Positions 1-10,065 are shown, counted from the stretch's first letter. The stretch is DNA of 64,000 bases from Abyssogena phaseoliformis symbiont OG214 (GCF_016592595.1 NZ_AP012977.1:744001-808000); one strand, 5' to 3'. Numbers and translations are program-made. The notes: generated by a model not told the origin, from the letters alone.

Positions 1-264
1 GCCTAGATATAAAATAGCATGCTCAACAGAGCCTAATTGTTCGGTTTCTCGGCTAATGGTAGGTACGATAATCTCATCTAGTAAAGATCTGTTTTTAAGA
101 ATGTTGATGAATAAATTTGAAAAGAAAACTTTTGAGATTTTACCTTGTTTTTGGTTTAAAAATTGTTGTTCAATTTGTAATACTTCGCCACCTGATACTA
201 GGTATTGGTATAACGCTTGTACCACGCGTTCTCGGGAGCGTTGTTTTGAGGTTTTAAAAGTCAT
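1..264 (-). CDS. nusB: Transcription antitermination factor NusB, partial (3' end outside the window)
   Basis: Reading leftwards from the ATG at 264, the frame stays open to the window edge and gives 88 residues beginning MTFKTSKQRSRERVVQALYQ. The arginine-rich start followed by ERVVQALYQ is the N-terminal helix of NusB, the RNA-binding protein that binds boxA with NusE (S10) during rRNA antitermination. The C-terminal part lies outside the window. It starts 2 bp after the ribH stop, and ribH-nusB is a very common gammaproteobacterial order, so the two are probably co-transcribed. Identity rests on the N-terminal motif plus the neighbour. Confidence 0.85.
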   Translation of the reverse strand, partial: MTFKTSKQRSRERVVQALYQYLVSGGEVLQIEQQFLNQKQGKISKVFFSNLFINILKNRSLLDEIIVPTISRETEQLGSVEHAILYLG

Positions 265-266
265 GG

Positions 267-770
267 TTAAAAAGTTTGAGTGTTTGCTTGTTGCATTAAA
301 TAGAGCATTTCAATCATTGCCATGGTTGCCTCTTCGCCTTTGTTGCCCTTATAGCCACCTGCCCTACCAACGGTTTGTTCCATGTTGTTTGTAGTAAGCA
401 CACCAAAGGCAGTGGGGATTTCATATTGATAAGAAACATCTGCCACACCACGAGCACATTCGTTACAAACAAACGCAAAATGCGGGGTTTCGCCATTGAT
501 AACTGCACCTAAAGTCACGATACCATCATATAGATTTTTACCATTTAGTTGCTGGATCGCTAATTTTTTAGCCAATAGTGGGATTTCAAATGCGCCAGGG
601 GTATAAAACACATTGACATTATTAGTATTGATACCATATTTAGCTAAGGTTTCTTGTGCTGCTGATAATAGCTTGTCGCCAATGTCTTGGTAAAAATAAC
701 CCACGATAATCGCAACTTTTGATTTTGAAAGAAAATCGCTATTGCTATTTTTATCAAATTTAAATTCCAT
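267..770 (-). CDS. ribH: 6,7-dimethyl-8-ribityllumazine synthase
   Basis: Cytosolic enzyme that condenses 5-amino-6-ribitylaminouracil with 3,4-dihydroxy-2-butanone 4-phosphate, the penultimate step of riboflavin synthesis. The 167 residues carry the family motifs: PGAFEIPL near residue 58, the GETPHF-x3-CNECARGV block near residue 92 that contains the catalytic His, and the C-terminal FGVLTTNN...GNKGEEA phosphate-binding region. Length is normal. It lies 10 bp after ribB in a ribE-ribB-ribH-nusB run on the minus strand. About 20 residues precede the conserved KVAIIVG strand, which is slightly long but common. The start ATG at 770 is the only good upstream candidate. Confidence 0.97.
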   Translation of the reverse strand: MEFKFDKNSNSDFLSKSKVAIIVGYFYQDIGDKLLSAAQETLAKYGINTNNVNVFYTPGAFEIPLLAKKLAIQQLNGKNLYDGIVTLGAVINGETPHFAFVCNECARGVADVSYQYEIPTAFGVLTTNNMEQTVGRAGGYKGNKGEEATMAMIEMLYLMQQANTQTF

Positions 771-780
771 TATTGTTCCT

Positions 781-1854
781 TTACTTGTTAGTGTCTACGT
801 ATTCAGTGACTTCTAAGCCAAAGCCTTTTAAGCCATACAACTTTCTAGGACTGCCTAAAATCCTCATTCGTTTAACACCAAGGTCAGATAAGATTTGAGC
901 ACCAACACCATAGGTTTTAATGTCATCATGAATGTTGCCATTAACGTTGTCAATATTTTCTAAAATACTTTGGTCGGTTTGCATTCTAAGTAGTAACAAA
1001 ACGCCACTATCTGATTTGGCAATATGCTCTAACGCGGCGTTAACGCTAAAACTGTTTGACTTTTCTCGTAACACGTCCTTAAAGGTGTCTTCCATGTGTA
1101 CACGTACGCACGTATCAGTATTACTACTAATTTCACCTTTAACCAAGGCTAGGTGTGTTTCATTGTGAATACTATCAAGAAATGAAATGAGTCTAAAAGT
1201 GGCAAACTCGGTTTTAAACTCACGCTCGTTAATGCGCTCGATGGTTTTTCCATTCTCAACCCGATAAGAAATTAAATCTTCAATCGTGCCTAATTTGATA
1301 TTGTGTTTTTTAGCAAAGATTTCTAAATCGTCACGTCGCGCCATTGAGCCATCCTCATTAAGGATTTCAACAATCACACTAGCTGGTTCAAGTCCTGCAA
1401 GACGTGCTAAATCGCACCCTGCTTCTGTGTGTCCTGCTCGAATTAAAACTCCACCTGGTTGTGCCATGAGCGGGAAAATGTGCCCTGGTTGTACGATATC
1501 AGCAGGTTTGGCATCTTTTGCCACTGCATCAAGTATTGTTTTGGCTCTGTCTGCTGCTGAAATGCCTGTGGTTACCCCTTCTATTGCCTCAATTGAAACG
1601 GTAAAGTTAGTACCATTCGCATCGTTATTTTGCGCCACCATGAGTGGTAAATTAAGCTGTTTACAGCGTTCCTGTGTTAAGGTTAGACAAATCAAACCAC
1701 GTCCATGAGTCGCCATAAAATTAATATCTTCTTTGGTAACAGTTGCAGCAGGGATGATTAAATCACCTTCGTTTTCACGATCTTCATCATCCATTAGGAT
1801 AATCATTTTGCCTTGGCTATAGTCTTTTAAAATTTCTTCAATACTGGATTTCAT
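781..1854 (-). CDS. ribB: 3,4-dihydroxy-2-butanone 4-phosphate synthase with a degenerate GTP cyclohydrolase II domain
   Basis: 357 residues in two halves. Residues 1-200 are a complete DHBP synthase that makes the four-carbon riboflavin precursor from ribulose 5-phosphate: the acidic metal-binding loop DDEDRENEGD (22-31), THGRGLICL, and RAGHTEAGCDLARLAGL. The rest has the GTP cyclohydrolase II (RibA) fold, ending in KTYGVGAQILSDLGVKRMR. The zinc cluster normally read as C-x10-C-x-C is missing; after VKGEISS the chain runs VRVHMEDTFKDVLREK with no such cysteines. RibB proteins with an inactive RibA-like tail are known in proteobacteria, so a separate active ribA should exist elsewhere. Without that caveat it would be labelled ribBA. 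Confidence 0.93.
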   Translation of the reverse strand: MKSSIEEILKDYSQGKMIILMDDEDRENEGDLIIPAATVTKEDINFMATHGRGLICLTLTQERCKQLNLPLMVAQNNDANGTNFTVSIEAIEGVTTGISAADRAKTILDAVAKDAKPADIVQPGHIFPLMAQPGGVLIRAGHTEAGCDLARLAGLEPASVIVEILNEDGSMARRDDLEIFAKKHNIKLGTIEDLISYRVENGKTIERINEREFKTEFATFRLISFLDSIHNETHLALVKGEISSNTDTCVRVHMEDTFKDVLREKSNSFSVNAALEHIAKSDSGVLLLLRMQTDQSILENIDNVNGNIHDDIKTYGVGAQILSDLGVKRMRILGSPRKLYGLKGFGLEVTEYVDTNK

Positions 1855-1863
1855 AACTAATTT

Positions 1864-2442
1864 TTAATACTGTAATAATTGTTCAAGGTGTCTGGCGATA
1901 ATGTCACCTTCAAGGTTAACCTCGCTGTTTATTTCTAATTCGCCCAATGTTGTGGCTTTTAGTGTATGTGGCACAATGTTAATATCAAACACGTAATCGT
2001 TAATATCATTGACTGTTAAACTCACGCCGTTAATACAAACAGAGCCTTTTTTAGCGATGTATTTTATCAAATTCCTAGGCGTATTAATTTTAAAACGTGT
2101 CGATTCGCCTTCAATAAATCGATCAACAACTTTAGCGATGCCATCAACATGGCCACTGACCAAATGTCCGTCAATGCCTTGATTAAGCCTTAGTGCTTTT
2201 TCAAGGTTAACCAAATTGTTAGTGCCTAAATGATTAAAAATTGTACATCTGAGTGTCTCTTGTGAGATGTTAGCTTTGAAATAATCATTACCTATTTCAA
2301 TGGCGGTTAAACACACGCCATTTACGGCAATACTATCGCCAATTTTAACCTCATTAAAAAACGAGCTTTGCGCCTCAAAGCAAAACGCACCTGCCTTAAT
2401 GCTTTTAATCTTGCCAATGGTTTGAATAATGCCTGTAAACAT
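1864..2442 (-). CDS. ribE: Riboflavin synthase, alpha chain
   Basis: Catalyses dismutation of two 6,7-dimethyl-8-ribityllumazine molecules to riboflavin (the gene is also called ribC). The 192-residue protein begins with the diagnostic MFTGIIQTIGKI and consists of two lumazine-binding barrels. Both repeats show the family pattern: NGVCLTAIEI in the first half and INGVSLTVND in the second, and HLVSGHVDG lies between them. Length is typical (about 200). It starts immediately after the yihY stop (no gap) and 9 bp before ribB, so yihY, ribE, ribB, ribH and nusB look like one transcript. Confidence 0.96.
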   Translation of the reverse strand: MFTGIIQTIGKIKSIKAGAFCFEAQSSFFNEVKIGDSIAVNGVCLTAIEIGNDYFKANISQETLRCTIFNHLGTNNLVNLEKALRLNQGIDGHLVSGHVDGIAKVVDRFIEGESTRFKINTPRNLIKYIAKKGSVCINGVSLTVNDINDYVFDINIVPHTLKATTLGELEINSEVNLEGDIIARHLEQLLQY

Positions 2443-3228
2443 TTATTGACTCTCTGCCTGATGAAAACAAAAACTGCTACTTGCGCCAAATAATACCACA
2501 ACCCAAGAAAAATACGCCCAAAGCATAAACAACAATAGCATGGATAACGCGCCATAAATCAACTCATAAAAAGGAAAGTAGTTGATATAAATTAATAGTA
2601 TTGATTTTAAAACCTCTAAAAAAAACGCAGCAACAAAGCCAGATTTAATCGTATTTTTGAACGATACTTTTTCATTGGGGATAAAATAATATAACAAGCT
2701 CAGTCCAATGGTTGAAAGAATGATTGGCAAACTTGATATAAAAATACCACCCATCGGTATAAAAACAAATAATTTTGATGCACTTAGGTAGGAACTCACC
2801 AGTAAAGACGTGGCTAAAAATAAAGGACCTAACACCAACACTAGTAAATAAATAATCAAATCAATGCCAAAATGGCGCGATTTTTTCACCCCCCAAATTG
2901 AATTAATGCGCCTATCTACTTGTTGAAATAAGAAAAATACAGCTAAAAGTAAAAATAAAATGCTAATGCCTTTAAGTTTTTGCGCACTTGCAATAAATTG
3001 GTGAATGTACTGACTGACTGACTCATAATTTTTAGGCAGTAATTGCTCGAACAAAAACCCTTCTAAATGCTGTTGTAAATCAGAAAAATAAGGCGATAAA
3101 GAAAACACGCTAAACACCAAAGTTAGCGTTGGCACAATAGCAAACAAAGTTGAAAATGCCAACACGGCTGCCGAATCAAAGCCATTTTTTGATTTTAAAT
3201 GGTTAAAGGCTAATACTAGAATATGCAT
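2443..3228 (-). CDS. YihY/BrkB family (UPF0761) inner-membrane protein
   Basis: A 261-residue polytopic membrane protein with roughly six hydrophobic segments: an early helix around DSAAVLAFSTLFAIVPTL, one near ISILFLLLAVFFLF, and three or four more to the C-terminus. The sequence AAVLAFSTLFAIVPTLTL and the later RRINSIWGV are hallmarks of the YihY/BrkB family. The family was once annotated as ribonuclease BN, which is now considered a misassignment, and its molecular role is unsettled. It directly abuts ribE and probably heads the operon. It is a little shorter than E. coli YihY (about 290). Confidence 0.85.
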   Translation of the reverse strand: MHILVLAFNHLKSKNGFDSAAVLAFSTLFAIVPTLTLVFSVFSLSPYFSDLQQHLEGFLFEQLLPKNYESVSQYIHQFIASAQKLKGISILFLLLAVFFLFQQVDRRINSIWGVKKSRHFGIDLIIYLLVLVLGPLFLATSLLVSSYLSASKLFVFIPMGGIFISSLPIILSTIGLSLLYYFIPNEKVSFKNTIKSGFVAAFFLEVLKSILLIYINYFPFYELIYGALSMLLLFMLWAYFSWVVVLFGASSSFCFHQAESQ

Positions 3229-3340
3229 TATTTTTTATAAAAGTGTTTTAATAGTTATTTTTAGAATTTTTTAAACAATTAAATTATTCATTCTACATAA
3301 GCCTTACGCATTTTTAAATAAATAAAACTTACATACTAGA

Positions 3341-4954
3341 TTATTTTTGACTGGCCAAGTAGTCTTCATAATTGCCAGAATAATAATGCATACCGTCCTC
3401 TTTAAGCTCTACTACCTTGGTAGACAGCGAGGAAACAAACTCTCTATCATGACTAACAAAAATCAAAGTGCCTTCGTAATTATCCAGTGCTAGATTAAGG
3501 GCTTCGATAGACTCCATATCAAGGTGATTGGTAGGCTCATCCATCACTAATACATTGGGTTTTTGTAGCATGAGTTTGCCAAATAACATTCTGCCTTTTT
3601 CGCCACCAGAAAGTGATTTAATGCTCTTTCCAACGTCTTCTTTACCAAATAACATTTTGCCTAGTACTGCGCGCATTGCCTGTATGTCGTCTTTTTCGGT
3701 TTTGAACTGGCTCATCCAATCAAGTACATTCATATCAGTTTCAAAATCTTTACTGTGATCCTGTGCATAATAACCGATGTTAATGTTTTCGCTCCACTTA
3801 ATCTTGCCTTTGTCGGGCTTGATTCCACCAACCAAAGTACGCAGCAATGTGGTTTTACCAATACCATTTTGACCAATAATGGCAATGCGATCACCCACCT
3901 CAAATAAGAAATTAATATCTTTTAAAACCTCAAGTTTATCATCCTTTTTAGTATCTCCTTGAGGGCTGAAACTCTTAGACAAACCTTCAACTTCTAATAT
4001 ATTTCTGTGTAATCTATTTTCTTGGTTAAAAATAATGTAGGGGCTTACTCTTGAAGAGGGTCTAATGTCATCCAATATAATTTTGTCTAACTGCTTTAAT
4101 CTTGAAGTGGCTTGCTTAGATTTAGAAGCGTTGGCTGAAAAGCGAGAAACAAAATGTTTAAGTTCTTTGATTTTTGCTTCTTTTTTGGCATTATCCGTTT
4201 GCATTTTTTCTTGAATAGCGGTTGATGCAATCATGAAATCATCGTAATTACCAGGGAAAGTATTAAGCGCACCATAGTCTAAATCAGACATGTGTGTACA
4301 TACGCCATTTAAAAAGTGCCTATCATGAGAAATGATAACCATGGTTGCCTTGCGTTCTTTTAACACGCCTTCTAACCAACGAATTGAGTTAATATCTAAG
4401 TTGTTTGTTGGCTCGTCAAGTAGTAGAATTTCTGGATTTGAAAACAGTACTTGGGCCAGCAAAATACGCAACTTCCAACCTGGTGCAATTTCACTCATTA
4501 GTCCATAATGTTGCTCTTCTGGGATGTCTAAGCCTAATAACAACTCACTAGCGGAAGACTCTGCCATATAACCATCCATTTCTGCAAATTGCATTTCAAG
4601 TTCTGCAACCTTGATGCCATCTTTCTCGCTCATTTTAGGTAAGGCGTAAATTCTATCTCTTTCTTTTTTAATTTCCCATAATTCGCTATGACCCATAATC
4701 ACCGTATCAACCACACGAAAATCCTCAAAGGCAAACTGGTTTTGGCGAAGAACACCCAAACGCTCACCATCGCTAATATGAACTGTGCCATTACTAGGCG
4801 TAAGCTCACCTGTTAAAATTTTCATAAAAGTTGACTTACCACAGCCATTCGCACCAATTAAACCATAGCGGTTACCGCCTTGAAATTTAATAGAGATATT
4901 TTCAAATAAAGGTTTTTCACCAAATTGCATGGTGATATTGGCAGTAGAAATCAT
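3341..4954 (-). CDS. ybiT: ABC-F family ATPase YbiT
   Basis: 537-residue soluble protein with two ABC ATPase domains and no membrane segments, the architecture of ABC-F translation factors that act at the ribosomal E site. Walker A is GANGCGKST near residue 35 and GQNGIGKTT near 365. The Walker [12 protein letters not shown] and [11 protein letters not shown] are intact, and the second signature reads LSGGEKGRM. The opening [18 protein letters not shown], the phrase [10 protein letters not shown], and a linker with [18 protein letters not shown] match YbiT rather than EttA or Uup. It is monocistronic and divergent from ftsW across a 165-bp intergenic region. Confidence 0.93.
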   Translation of the reverse strand: MISTANITMQFGEKPLFENISIKFQGGNRYGLIGANGCGKSTFMKILTGELTPSNGTVHISDGERLGVLRQNQFAFEDFRVVDTVIMGHSELWEIKKERDRIYALPKMSEKDGIKVAELEMQFAEMDGYMAESSASELLLGLDIPEEQHYGLMSEIAPGWKLRILLAQVLFSNPEILLLDEPTNNLDINSIRWLEGVLKERKATMVIISHDRHFLNGVCTHMSDLDYGALNTFPGNYDDFMIASTAIQEKMQTDNAKKEAKIKELKHFVSRFSANASKSKQATSRLKQLDKIILDDIRPSSRVSPYIIFNQENRLHRNILEVEGLSKSFSPQGDTKKDDKLEVLKDINFLFEVGDRIAIIGQNGIGKTTLLRTLVGGIKPDKGKIKWSENINIGYYAQDHSKDFETDMNVLDWMSQFKTEKDDIQAMRAVLGKMLFGKEDVGKSIKSLSGGEKGRMLFGKLMLQKPNVLVMDEPTNHLDMESIEALNLALDNYEGTLIFVSHDREFVSSLSTKVVELKEDGMHYYSGNYEDYLASQK

Positions 4955-5067
4955 AAGTTTGTTGTTGTTTTTGCAAAACGAACATTATCCCATAATAGTA
5001 GCAAAAAGCTCAACTAATAGGGTTTGAATTTATAAGGCTCTCTTATGAATAAACCCACCCTTGAGCG

Positions 5068-5073
5068 TATAAT
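5068..5073 (+). promoter_or_regulatory. Probable -10 element upstream of ftsW
   Basis: A perfect TATAAT lies 46 bp before the ftsW start in the ybiT-ftsW divergent spacer. No good -35 sits 16-18 bp upstream (the best is TTATGA, 19 bp away), so this is only a candidate. Confidence 0.35.
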
Positions 5074-5119
5074 TTAAATGGCGTGAAAAAATAATAAACT
5101 CATTAATCATTAATCTCTC

Positions 5120-6253
5120 ATGTTTGAAAAAACTGGTCAACTGCCTGATAAAAATCTACTTTTTGCGATTTTGACACTGCTGACCTTTGGCTGGATGTTG
5201 TCTTTTTCTGCCTCGCTTGGGCATTTTAGTAGTTATGCTTATTTTATAAAGCAAACTATTTTTATTCTCTTGGGTTTGAGTCTTGGTTACACTGTGCTTA
5301 AAATTCCTTTATTTTTTTACAAAAATCACTCTAAATTATTTTTTATAATTACGCTGATATGCCTAGCGTTGGTTTTTTTACCAGAGCCTATCGGTAAAAC
5401 TGTCAAAGGCTCAACGCGTTGGATTAATTTTGTGTTGTTTAAGTTTCAACCTTCTGAAATGATGAAGTTGGTGATGATTCTATTCATGGCAGGCTTTTTA
5501 GTTAGGCAAGAAAAAGATTTAAGAAAGCCTTATATGGGCTTTATTAAAACGCTTATTATCATTGGTGCATCAAGTTTACTGTTATTACTAGAGCCAGATA
5601 TTGGCGCGACCTTTATTATTTCCGCAACTGCTTTTGCCATGCTGCTAACTGCTGGTGTTTACTTAAAGCAATTGTTCATAGTCGGTGCAAGCGTTGTTTC
5701 TGTTTTTATTGTCATTCTTTTCCAAATTCCCAATCGAGTTGAAAGACTGACTTCCTTTTGGCGAGAAGATTTATGGCTTAATAAATCTGAAAAAGTATGG
5801 CAAACCAAACAAGCATTAATCGGTATCGCTAGGGGCGATTGGACTGGTGTTGGACTAGGCAATGGCATTCAAAAATACACCAAACTACCCGAGCCACATA
5901 CCGATATGATTTTTGCTATTATTGGCGAAGAAACAGGCATTGTTGGAATGTTGTTTGTGTTGTTTACTTTTGCTTATATCGTTCTTAAAGGGTTTAAAAT
6001 TGCCAAAGATGCGCTTAAAAATAATCGCAAATATAGCTCTTATGTTGGCTTTGGTATTTGCACTTGGCTGAGTATGCAATTTAGCGTTAATATCGCTATG
6101 AACCTTGGCTTAATTCCACCCAAAGGATTTACTTTACCATTGATTAGTTACGGCGGGTCAAGTATGATATTTGCACTCATATCACTGGCTATATTGCTCA
6201 GAATTGATATGGAAAATCGCTGTGAATATTCTAAACAAAAACATTATGTCTAA
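5120..6253 (+). CDS. ftsW: SEDS peptidoglycan glycosyltransferase FtsW
   Basis: Divisome glycosyltransferase that polymerises lipid II at the septum with its partner PBP3 (FtsI). 377 residues with about ten membrane segments. Hallmarks: the loop GSTRWINF...[12 protein letters not shown] near residue 95, EPDIGATFI, the catalytic-loop sequence [17 protein letters not shown] carrying the essential Asp, and the C-terminal [10 protein letters not shown]. FtsW rather than RodA is chosen because murG overlaps its 3' end, as in the dcw cluster, and a second SEDS gene at 37.8 kb sits in a rodA context. Other dcw genes are not adjacent, so this is a fragment of that cluster. Confidence 0.93.
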   Translation: MFEKTGQLPDKNLLFAILTLLTFGWMLSFSASLGHFSSYAYFIKQTIFILLGLSLGYTVLKIPLFFYKNHSKLFFIITLICLALVFLPEPIGKTVKGSTRWINFVLFKFQPSEMMKLVMILFMAGFLVRQEKDLRKPYMGFIKTLIIIGASSLLLLLEPDIGATFIISATAFAMLLTAGVYLKQLFIVGASVVSVFIVILFQIPNRVERLTSFWREDLWLNKSEKVWQTKQALIGIARGDWTGVGLGNGIQKYTKLPEPHTDMIFAIIGEETGIVGMLFVLFTFAYIVLKGFKIAKDALKNNRKYSSYVGFGICTWLSMQFSVNIAMNLGLIPPKGFTLPLISYGGSSMIFALISLAILLRIDMENRCEYSKQKHYV

Positions 6254-7262
6254 AAAAATTCTGATTATGGCTGGTGGCACTGGTGGGCATATATTTCCTG
6301 CACTTGCCATTGCTAATGAACTTAAAAATTATTCAACCCATGTTCAATGGCTGGGCTCAAATGCTGGCATGGAAAACAAAATCGTGCCTAAACATAATAT
6401 CAAACTACACACAGTGAACAGTGTTGGCTTGCGTGGTAAAAGTATTGTTAGCCTGATAAAAGCACCTTTTTTGTTGAGTTATGCCACACTACAAGTGATG
6501 GGTATTTTTCTAAAGTTTAACCCCGATATTGTACTTGGCATGGGTGGCTTTGCCTCTGGCATTGGCGGTTTGGTGACTTGGATTTTTAGAACACCGCTGG
6601 TGATTCATGAACAGAACTCTATACCAGGTACAACCAATAAAATACTCAATAAAATAGCCACCAAAACCTTTCAAGCATTTAATGATACTTTTATTAAAAA
6701 TGCCACCACTTCTGGCAATCCTGTTGCGTTCAACCCTGTTGAAAAATACACTAATAACAACAAATTAAACTTATTAATTATCGGTGGCTCTTTAGGCTCA
6801 AAGTCTATTAATGATATCGTCACACAACTCAATATTAATATTAATATTTGGCATCAAACAGGAGAGCTGCATTTTGATGCGGTTAAAGCCCAGTATAAAA
6901 ACAACACTACGAAAGTGACTGCATTTATTAAAGATATGGCAAACGCCTATGCTTGGGCAGATATTGTACTTTGTAGAGCGGGTGCAATGACAATCTCAGA
7001 GCTAATGTTATCAGCCACACCCAGTATTTTAATCCCACTACCTCATGCTATTGACAATCATCAATTTTATAATGCCAAGATTTTGGCAAATAATAACGCT
7101 GGCATATTGATTGAACAAAAAGATTTAACGATCGAACTGTTAGAAACAACCTTACTCAATATTAACAAAAATCAAATTAAACAAATGTCTACTAATGCAC
7201 TCAAACTTGCCAAACCCAATGCGGCTAAACAGATTGTAGATTATCTACTTGCTTTTGATTAA
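6246..7262 (+). CDS. murG: UDP-N-acetylglucosamine--undecaprenyl-PP-MurNAc-pentapeptide GlcNAc transferase
   Basis: Peripheral inner-membrane GT-B enzyme that adds GlcNAc to lipid I to make lipid II, the substrate of FtsW and RodA. From the ATG at 6246 the protein is 338 residues and begins with the glycine-rich loop [46 protein letters not shown] and the UDP-GlcNAc-binding [11 protein letters not shown] follow. The frame is open further upstream to about 6171, but family length and the start of the first strand ([12 protein letters not shown]) favour 6246. It overlaps the ftsW stop by 8 bp, implying translational coupling. Its last 38 bp overlap the convergent bioB 3' end. Confidence 0.97.
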   Translation: MSKKILIMAGGTGGHIFPALAIANELKNYSTHVQWLGSNAGMENKIVPKHNIKLHTVNSVGLRGKSIVSLIKAPFLLSYATLQVMGIFLKFNPDIVLGMGGFASGIGGLVTWIFRTPLVIHEQNSIPGTTNKILNKIATKTFQAFNDTFIKNATTSGNPVAFNPVEKYTNNNKLNLLIIGGSLGSKSINDIVTQLNININIWHQTGELHFDAVKAQYKNNTTKVTAFIKDMANAYAWADIVLCRAGAMTISELMLSATPSILIPLPHAIDNHQFYNAKILANNNAGILIEQKDLTIELLETTLLNINKNQIKQMSTNALKLAKPNAAKQIVDYLLAFD

Positions 7263-8193
7263 TCCCTAACCTTGCAAACAAATCTTGGTCGCTATTTGTG
7301 TTTGGATTGTCAGTGGTGAGTAATTGCTCGCCATAAAAAATAGAATTAGCCCCTGCAAAAAAACAAAGCGCTTGCATGGCCTCACCCATTTCAGTGCGCC
7401 CTGCTGATAAACGCACAACTGATTTTGGCATCATAATACGTGCTACTGCAATGGTGCGTATAAACTCACTTTCTGTTGGTGGCTTAATGTTTTCAAATGG
7501 CGTACCTGGAATGGGTACTAATAAGTTAAGTGGCACACTGTCTGGATGTGTTTTTAAATTAGACAGCGACCTAAGCATAGAGGCGCGATCAGTTTGATTT
7601 TCACCCAAGCCTAAAATGCCACCACTACAAACATGAATATCGGCATTTTGTACTGACTCTAAAGTATTCAAGCGATCTTGAAAATTACGCGTAGTAACCA
7701 CATTTGAGTAGTGTTCTTTTGAGGTGTCAATGTTATGATTATAATAATCTAAACCCGCTTCTTTTAAGGTAAATGCTTGTTCTTGAGTCAACATACCTAA
7801 AGTTACGCACGTTTCCATGCCCATGGCTTTTACGCCTTGAATCATTGGAATGACCTTATCTAAACTCTTATCGGTGGGGTTTCGCCATGCAGCTCCCATG
7901 CAAAATCGTGTCGTACCTTTGTCTTGTGCTTCTTTGGCTTGTTGAAGCACCAAATCAACTTCCATTAATTTTTCACGTTCAAGACCTGTGTCATATTTAG
8001 AACTTTGTGAACAATATGAGCAATCTTCTGGACACGCACCAGTTTTGATATTTAACAATGAGCTAATTTGAACCTGATTAGGGTCAAAATTCTGTCTATG
8101 AATACTGTGTGCTTGAAATAATAAATCATTAAAAGGTAATGCAAATAGTGCCTCAACCTCTTTTAGAGTCCAATCGTTTCTTAATTCTGCCAT
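7225..8193 (-). CDS. bioB: Biotin synthase (radical SAM)
   Basis: Inserts sulfur into dethiobiotin to make biotin. The 322-residue protein holds the radical-SAM cluster motif C54-x3-C58-x2-C61 ([10 protein letters not shown]). The residues expected to bind the auxiliary [2Fe-2S] cluster are visible in the contexts [30 protein letters not shown] and RLSAGR. Length is slightly below E. coli BioB (346). It is a stand-alone gene on the minus strand, downstream of glnA and separated from it by a clear terminator. No other bio genes are in the window. Its 3' end overlaps murG tail-to-tail by 38 bp. Confidence 0.97.
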   Translation of the reverse strand: MAELRNDWTLKEVEALFALPFNDLLFQAHSIHRQNFDPNQVQISSLLNIKTGACPEDCSYCSQSSKYDTGLEREKLMEVDLVLQQAKEAQDKGTTRFCMGAAWRNPTDKSLDKVIPMIQGVKAMGMETCVTLGMLTQEQAFTLKEAGLDYYNHNIDTSKEHYSNVVTTRNFQDRLNTLESVQNADIHVCSGGILGLGENQTDRASMLRSLSNLKTHPDSVPLNLLVPIPGTPFENIKPPTESEFIRTIAVARIMMPKSVVRLSAGRTEMGEAMQALCFFAGANSIFYGEQLLTTDNPNTNSDQDLFARLGINQKQVDNLQSV

Positions 8194-8243
8194 AATGAAG
8201 TTAATGTAAATTTGTTATCGATACTTTACCATCTTATATAACA

Positions 8244-8271
8244 AAAAAGCCGTGTAATTACACGGCTTTTT
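8244..8271 (-). terminator. Rho-independent terminator after glnA
   Basis: A near-perfect hairpin between glnA and bioB: the arm AAAAGCCGTGTAA is followed directly by its exact complement TTACACGGCTTTT. On the minus strand the GC core is flanked by A's before and a T run after, the intrinsic terminator layout. The symmetry would let it work in either direction, but both flanking genes are on the minus strand, so its job is to end glnA transcription 18 bp past the stop codon. Confidence 0.85.
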
Positions 8272-8288
8272 ATCATTTTTATTACATA

Positions 8289-9704
8289 TTACACACTGTA
8301 ATACATGTCAAACTCTACCGGATGAGGAGAAGCGCGTAGTGCAGTCACTTCTGTCATTTTTAATTCAATGAATGAATCAATCACATTATCAGTGAACACG
8401 CCACCTTGCTTTAAAAACTCACGATCTTTATTCAGTGCCCCTAGTGCTTGATCTAACGAACCACAAACTTTAGGAAAGGTCGATTTTTCTTTTTCTGTTA
8501 ATTCATACAAGTCTTCATCACCTGGTTTTCCAGGGTCAATCTTGTTCTTAATACCATCAAGGCCTGCCATTAACATTGCTGCAAATGCAAGATATGGATT
8601 GGCTGTTGGATCTGGAAAACGCACTTCAATACGACGGCCTTTTGGATTAGACACAAAAGGAATGCGAATCGCAGCAGAACGATTTTTGGCCGAATATGCC
8701 AGCATTTCTGGCGCTTCAAAGCCTGGTACTAAGCGCTTATACGAGTTAGTAGAAGCATTGGTAAAGGCATTAAGCGCTTGAGCGTGCTTAATGATACCAC
8801 CAATATAATGCAGTGCCATTTCACTTAGATTGCCATACTTATCACCATCAAATAAGTTTTTACCATCTTTAGAGATTGACTGATGAACATGCATACCGTT
8901 GCCATTATCAACTGCAATTGGCTTAGGCATAAAGGTTGCTGTTTTACCATAAGCATGCGCCACATTATGTACACAATATTTTAAGATTTGAGTCTCATCA
9001 GCTTTTTTCACTAACGTGTTAAACAGTGCGCCAATTTCACACTGTCCAGCAGTACCAACTTCGTGGTGATGAACTTCGGTAGTAACGCCCATTTCTTCGA
9101 TTGCTAAACACATTTGTGAGCGTAAATCATGCAATGAATCTACTGGAGGAACTGGAAAATAACCACCTTTAATCCTAGGACGATGTCCTTTATTGCCGCC
9201 TTCAAAATCAGAGCCTGATTCCCAATCCGCTTCCTCAGAGTGAATTTCATAAAATGCCTTGCCCAAACCGAAGCCTGTATCCCACTTAACACTATCAAAA
9301 ACAAAAAACTCTGGCTCGTTACCAAAATATGCAGTATCACCAATGCCAGTTTCATTTAAATAAGCTTCGGCTCTTTTTGCAATAGAACGAGGGTCTTTTT
9401 CATAGCCCTTCATATCATTTGACTCGATAATATCACAAGTGATATTAAGCGTAGACTCTTCAGTAAATGGGTCCATTACCGCTGTTGTTGTGTCTGGCAT
9501 CATAATCATGTCAGATTCATTAATAGGCTTCCAACCAGCAATTGATGAGCCATCAAACATCTGACCCTCTTCTAATTTTTCAGCATTAACGGCGTGTGCT
9601 GGAACGCTCACGTGGTGTTCTTTACCAATGGTATCAGTAAAACGAAAATCAATGAATTTCACTTCATTGTCTTCAATCATTTTCATTACATTTTTAGCAG
9701 ACAT
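8289..9704 (-). CDS. glnA: Type I glutamine synthetase
   Basis: ATP-dependent ligation of ammonia to glutamate, the entry point of nitrogen assimilation; works as a dodecamer in the cytosol. 471 residues, normal for GS-I. Visible motifs: DGSSIAGW near residue 50, EPEFFVFD near 130, the ATP-binding block [16 protein letters not shown] near 265, NRSAAIRIP near 345, and the adenylylation loop with Tyr400 ([11 protein letters not shown]). That tyrosine implies control by GlnE/PII. glnD, which modifies PII, is at 33-35.5 kb. A strong Shine-Dalgarno (AAGGAGA) precedes the ATG. Single-gene unit with its own promoter and terminator. Confidence 0.98.
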   Translation of the reverse strand: MSAKNVMKMIEDNEVKFIDFRFTDTIGKEHHVSVPAHAVNAEKLEEGQMFDGSSIAGWKPINESDMIMMPDTTTAVMDPFTEESTLNITCDIIESNDMKGYEKDPRSIAKRAEAYLNETGIGDTAYFGNEPEFFVFDSVKWDTGFGLGKAFYEIHSEEADWESGSDFEGGNKGHRPRIKGGYFPVPPVDSLHDLRSQMCLAIEEMGVTTEVHHHEVGTAGQCEIGALFNTLVKKADETQILKYCVHNVAHAYGKTATFMPKPIAVDNGNGMHVHQSISKDGKNLFDGDKYGNLSEMALHYIGGIIKHAQALNAFTNASTNSYKRLVPGFEAPEMLAYSAKNRSAAIRIPFVSNPKGRRIEVRFPDPTANPYLAFAAMLMAGLDGIKNKIDPGKPGDEDLYELTEKEKSTFPKVCGSLDQALGALNKDREFLKQGGVFTDNVIDSFIELKMTEVTALRASPHPVEFDMYYSV

Positions 9705-9723
9705 ACTTTCTCCTTTTTTTGAC

Positions 9724-9752
9724 TATTTATATTTGCTGACAGTCTTTGTCAA
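9724..9752 (-). promoter_or_regulatory. Candidate sigma-70 promoter of glnA
   Basis: On the minus strand a perfect -35 TTGACA (9747-9752) is followed by an AT-rich -10 region TATAAATA (9724-9731). Spacing is 17 bp if the hexamer is TAAATA and 15 bp if it is TATAAA. It ends about 20 bp before the glnA start codon. No sigma-54 GG-N10-GC element was found by eye. Confidence 0.5.
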
Positions 9753-9774
9753 AATAGCCTGCGCCGTTGCAAGC

Positions 9775-9812
9775 ATTGTTCTTGTTGGTTTTAATTGTTC
9801 TTGCTGGTTTTA
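9775..9812. repeat. Tandem 19-bp direct repeat upstream of the glnA promoter
   Basis: Two head-to-tail copies, 9775-9793 and 9794-9812, differing at one position (ATTGTTCTTG T/C TGGTTTTA). They lie just upstream of the glnA -35 box, about where an activator would bind, but a simple tandem duplication explains them equally well. Confidence 0.8.
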
Positions 9813-9839
9813 TTTTTTTTATAAATAAAGCGAACTATT

Positions 9840-10064
9840 TTACCCTATTTTCTCTACAAGTAGAATAATCTCATCGGTTTTTTCATTAATCGAAATCACT
9901 CTATGCCCGTGTACTTTACACCAAGCAGGTATGTCGTGTAATACACCAGGATCGGTGGCAAGCATTTCAATCGTGTCATTACTTTTAATTTTTTCAATCA
10001 TCTCACCTAAGCGAATCACTGGCATAGGGCACAACAAGCGCTTAACATCAAGATTATGTTTCAC
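9840..10064 (-). CDS. tusA: TusA/SirA-family sulfurtransferase
   Basis: 74-residue cytosolic protein with the TusA signature: the hydrophobic strand LDVKRLLCPMPVIRLGEMI places the CPxP active cysteine near residue 12. IEMLATDPGVLHDIPAWCKVHGH follows, where the D-P-G and the W-C are family features. TusA-like proteins carry persulfide sulfur for tRNA 2-thiouridine, molybdenum-cofactor synthesis and, in sulfur oxidisers, cytoplasmic sulfur oxidation. Which role applies here cannot be read from the sequence. It starts 1 bp after hemF and is the last gene of the xerC-tsaC-hemF-tusA operon, not next to dsr or rhodanese genes. Confidence 0.88.
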   Translation of the reverse strand: MKHNLDVKRLLCPMPVIRLGEMIEKIKSNDTIEMLATDPGVLHDIPAWCKVHGHRVISINEKTDEIILLVEKIG

Positions 10065-10065
10065 T

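Noticed and set aside
1286..1708. 140-codon open frame on the plus strand across ribB
   Set aside because: It lies wholly opposite a well-supported gene, has Ser/Ala/Pro-rich low-complexity composition and matches no family; an antisense shadow.
5120..6253. The two SEDS genes (5.1 and 37.8 kb) as a duplication
   Set aside because: Their contexts (murG versus mltB-dacA) and diverged sequences identify them as FtsW and RodA.
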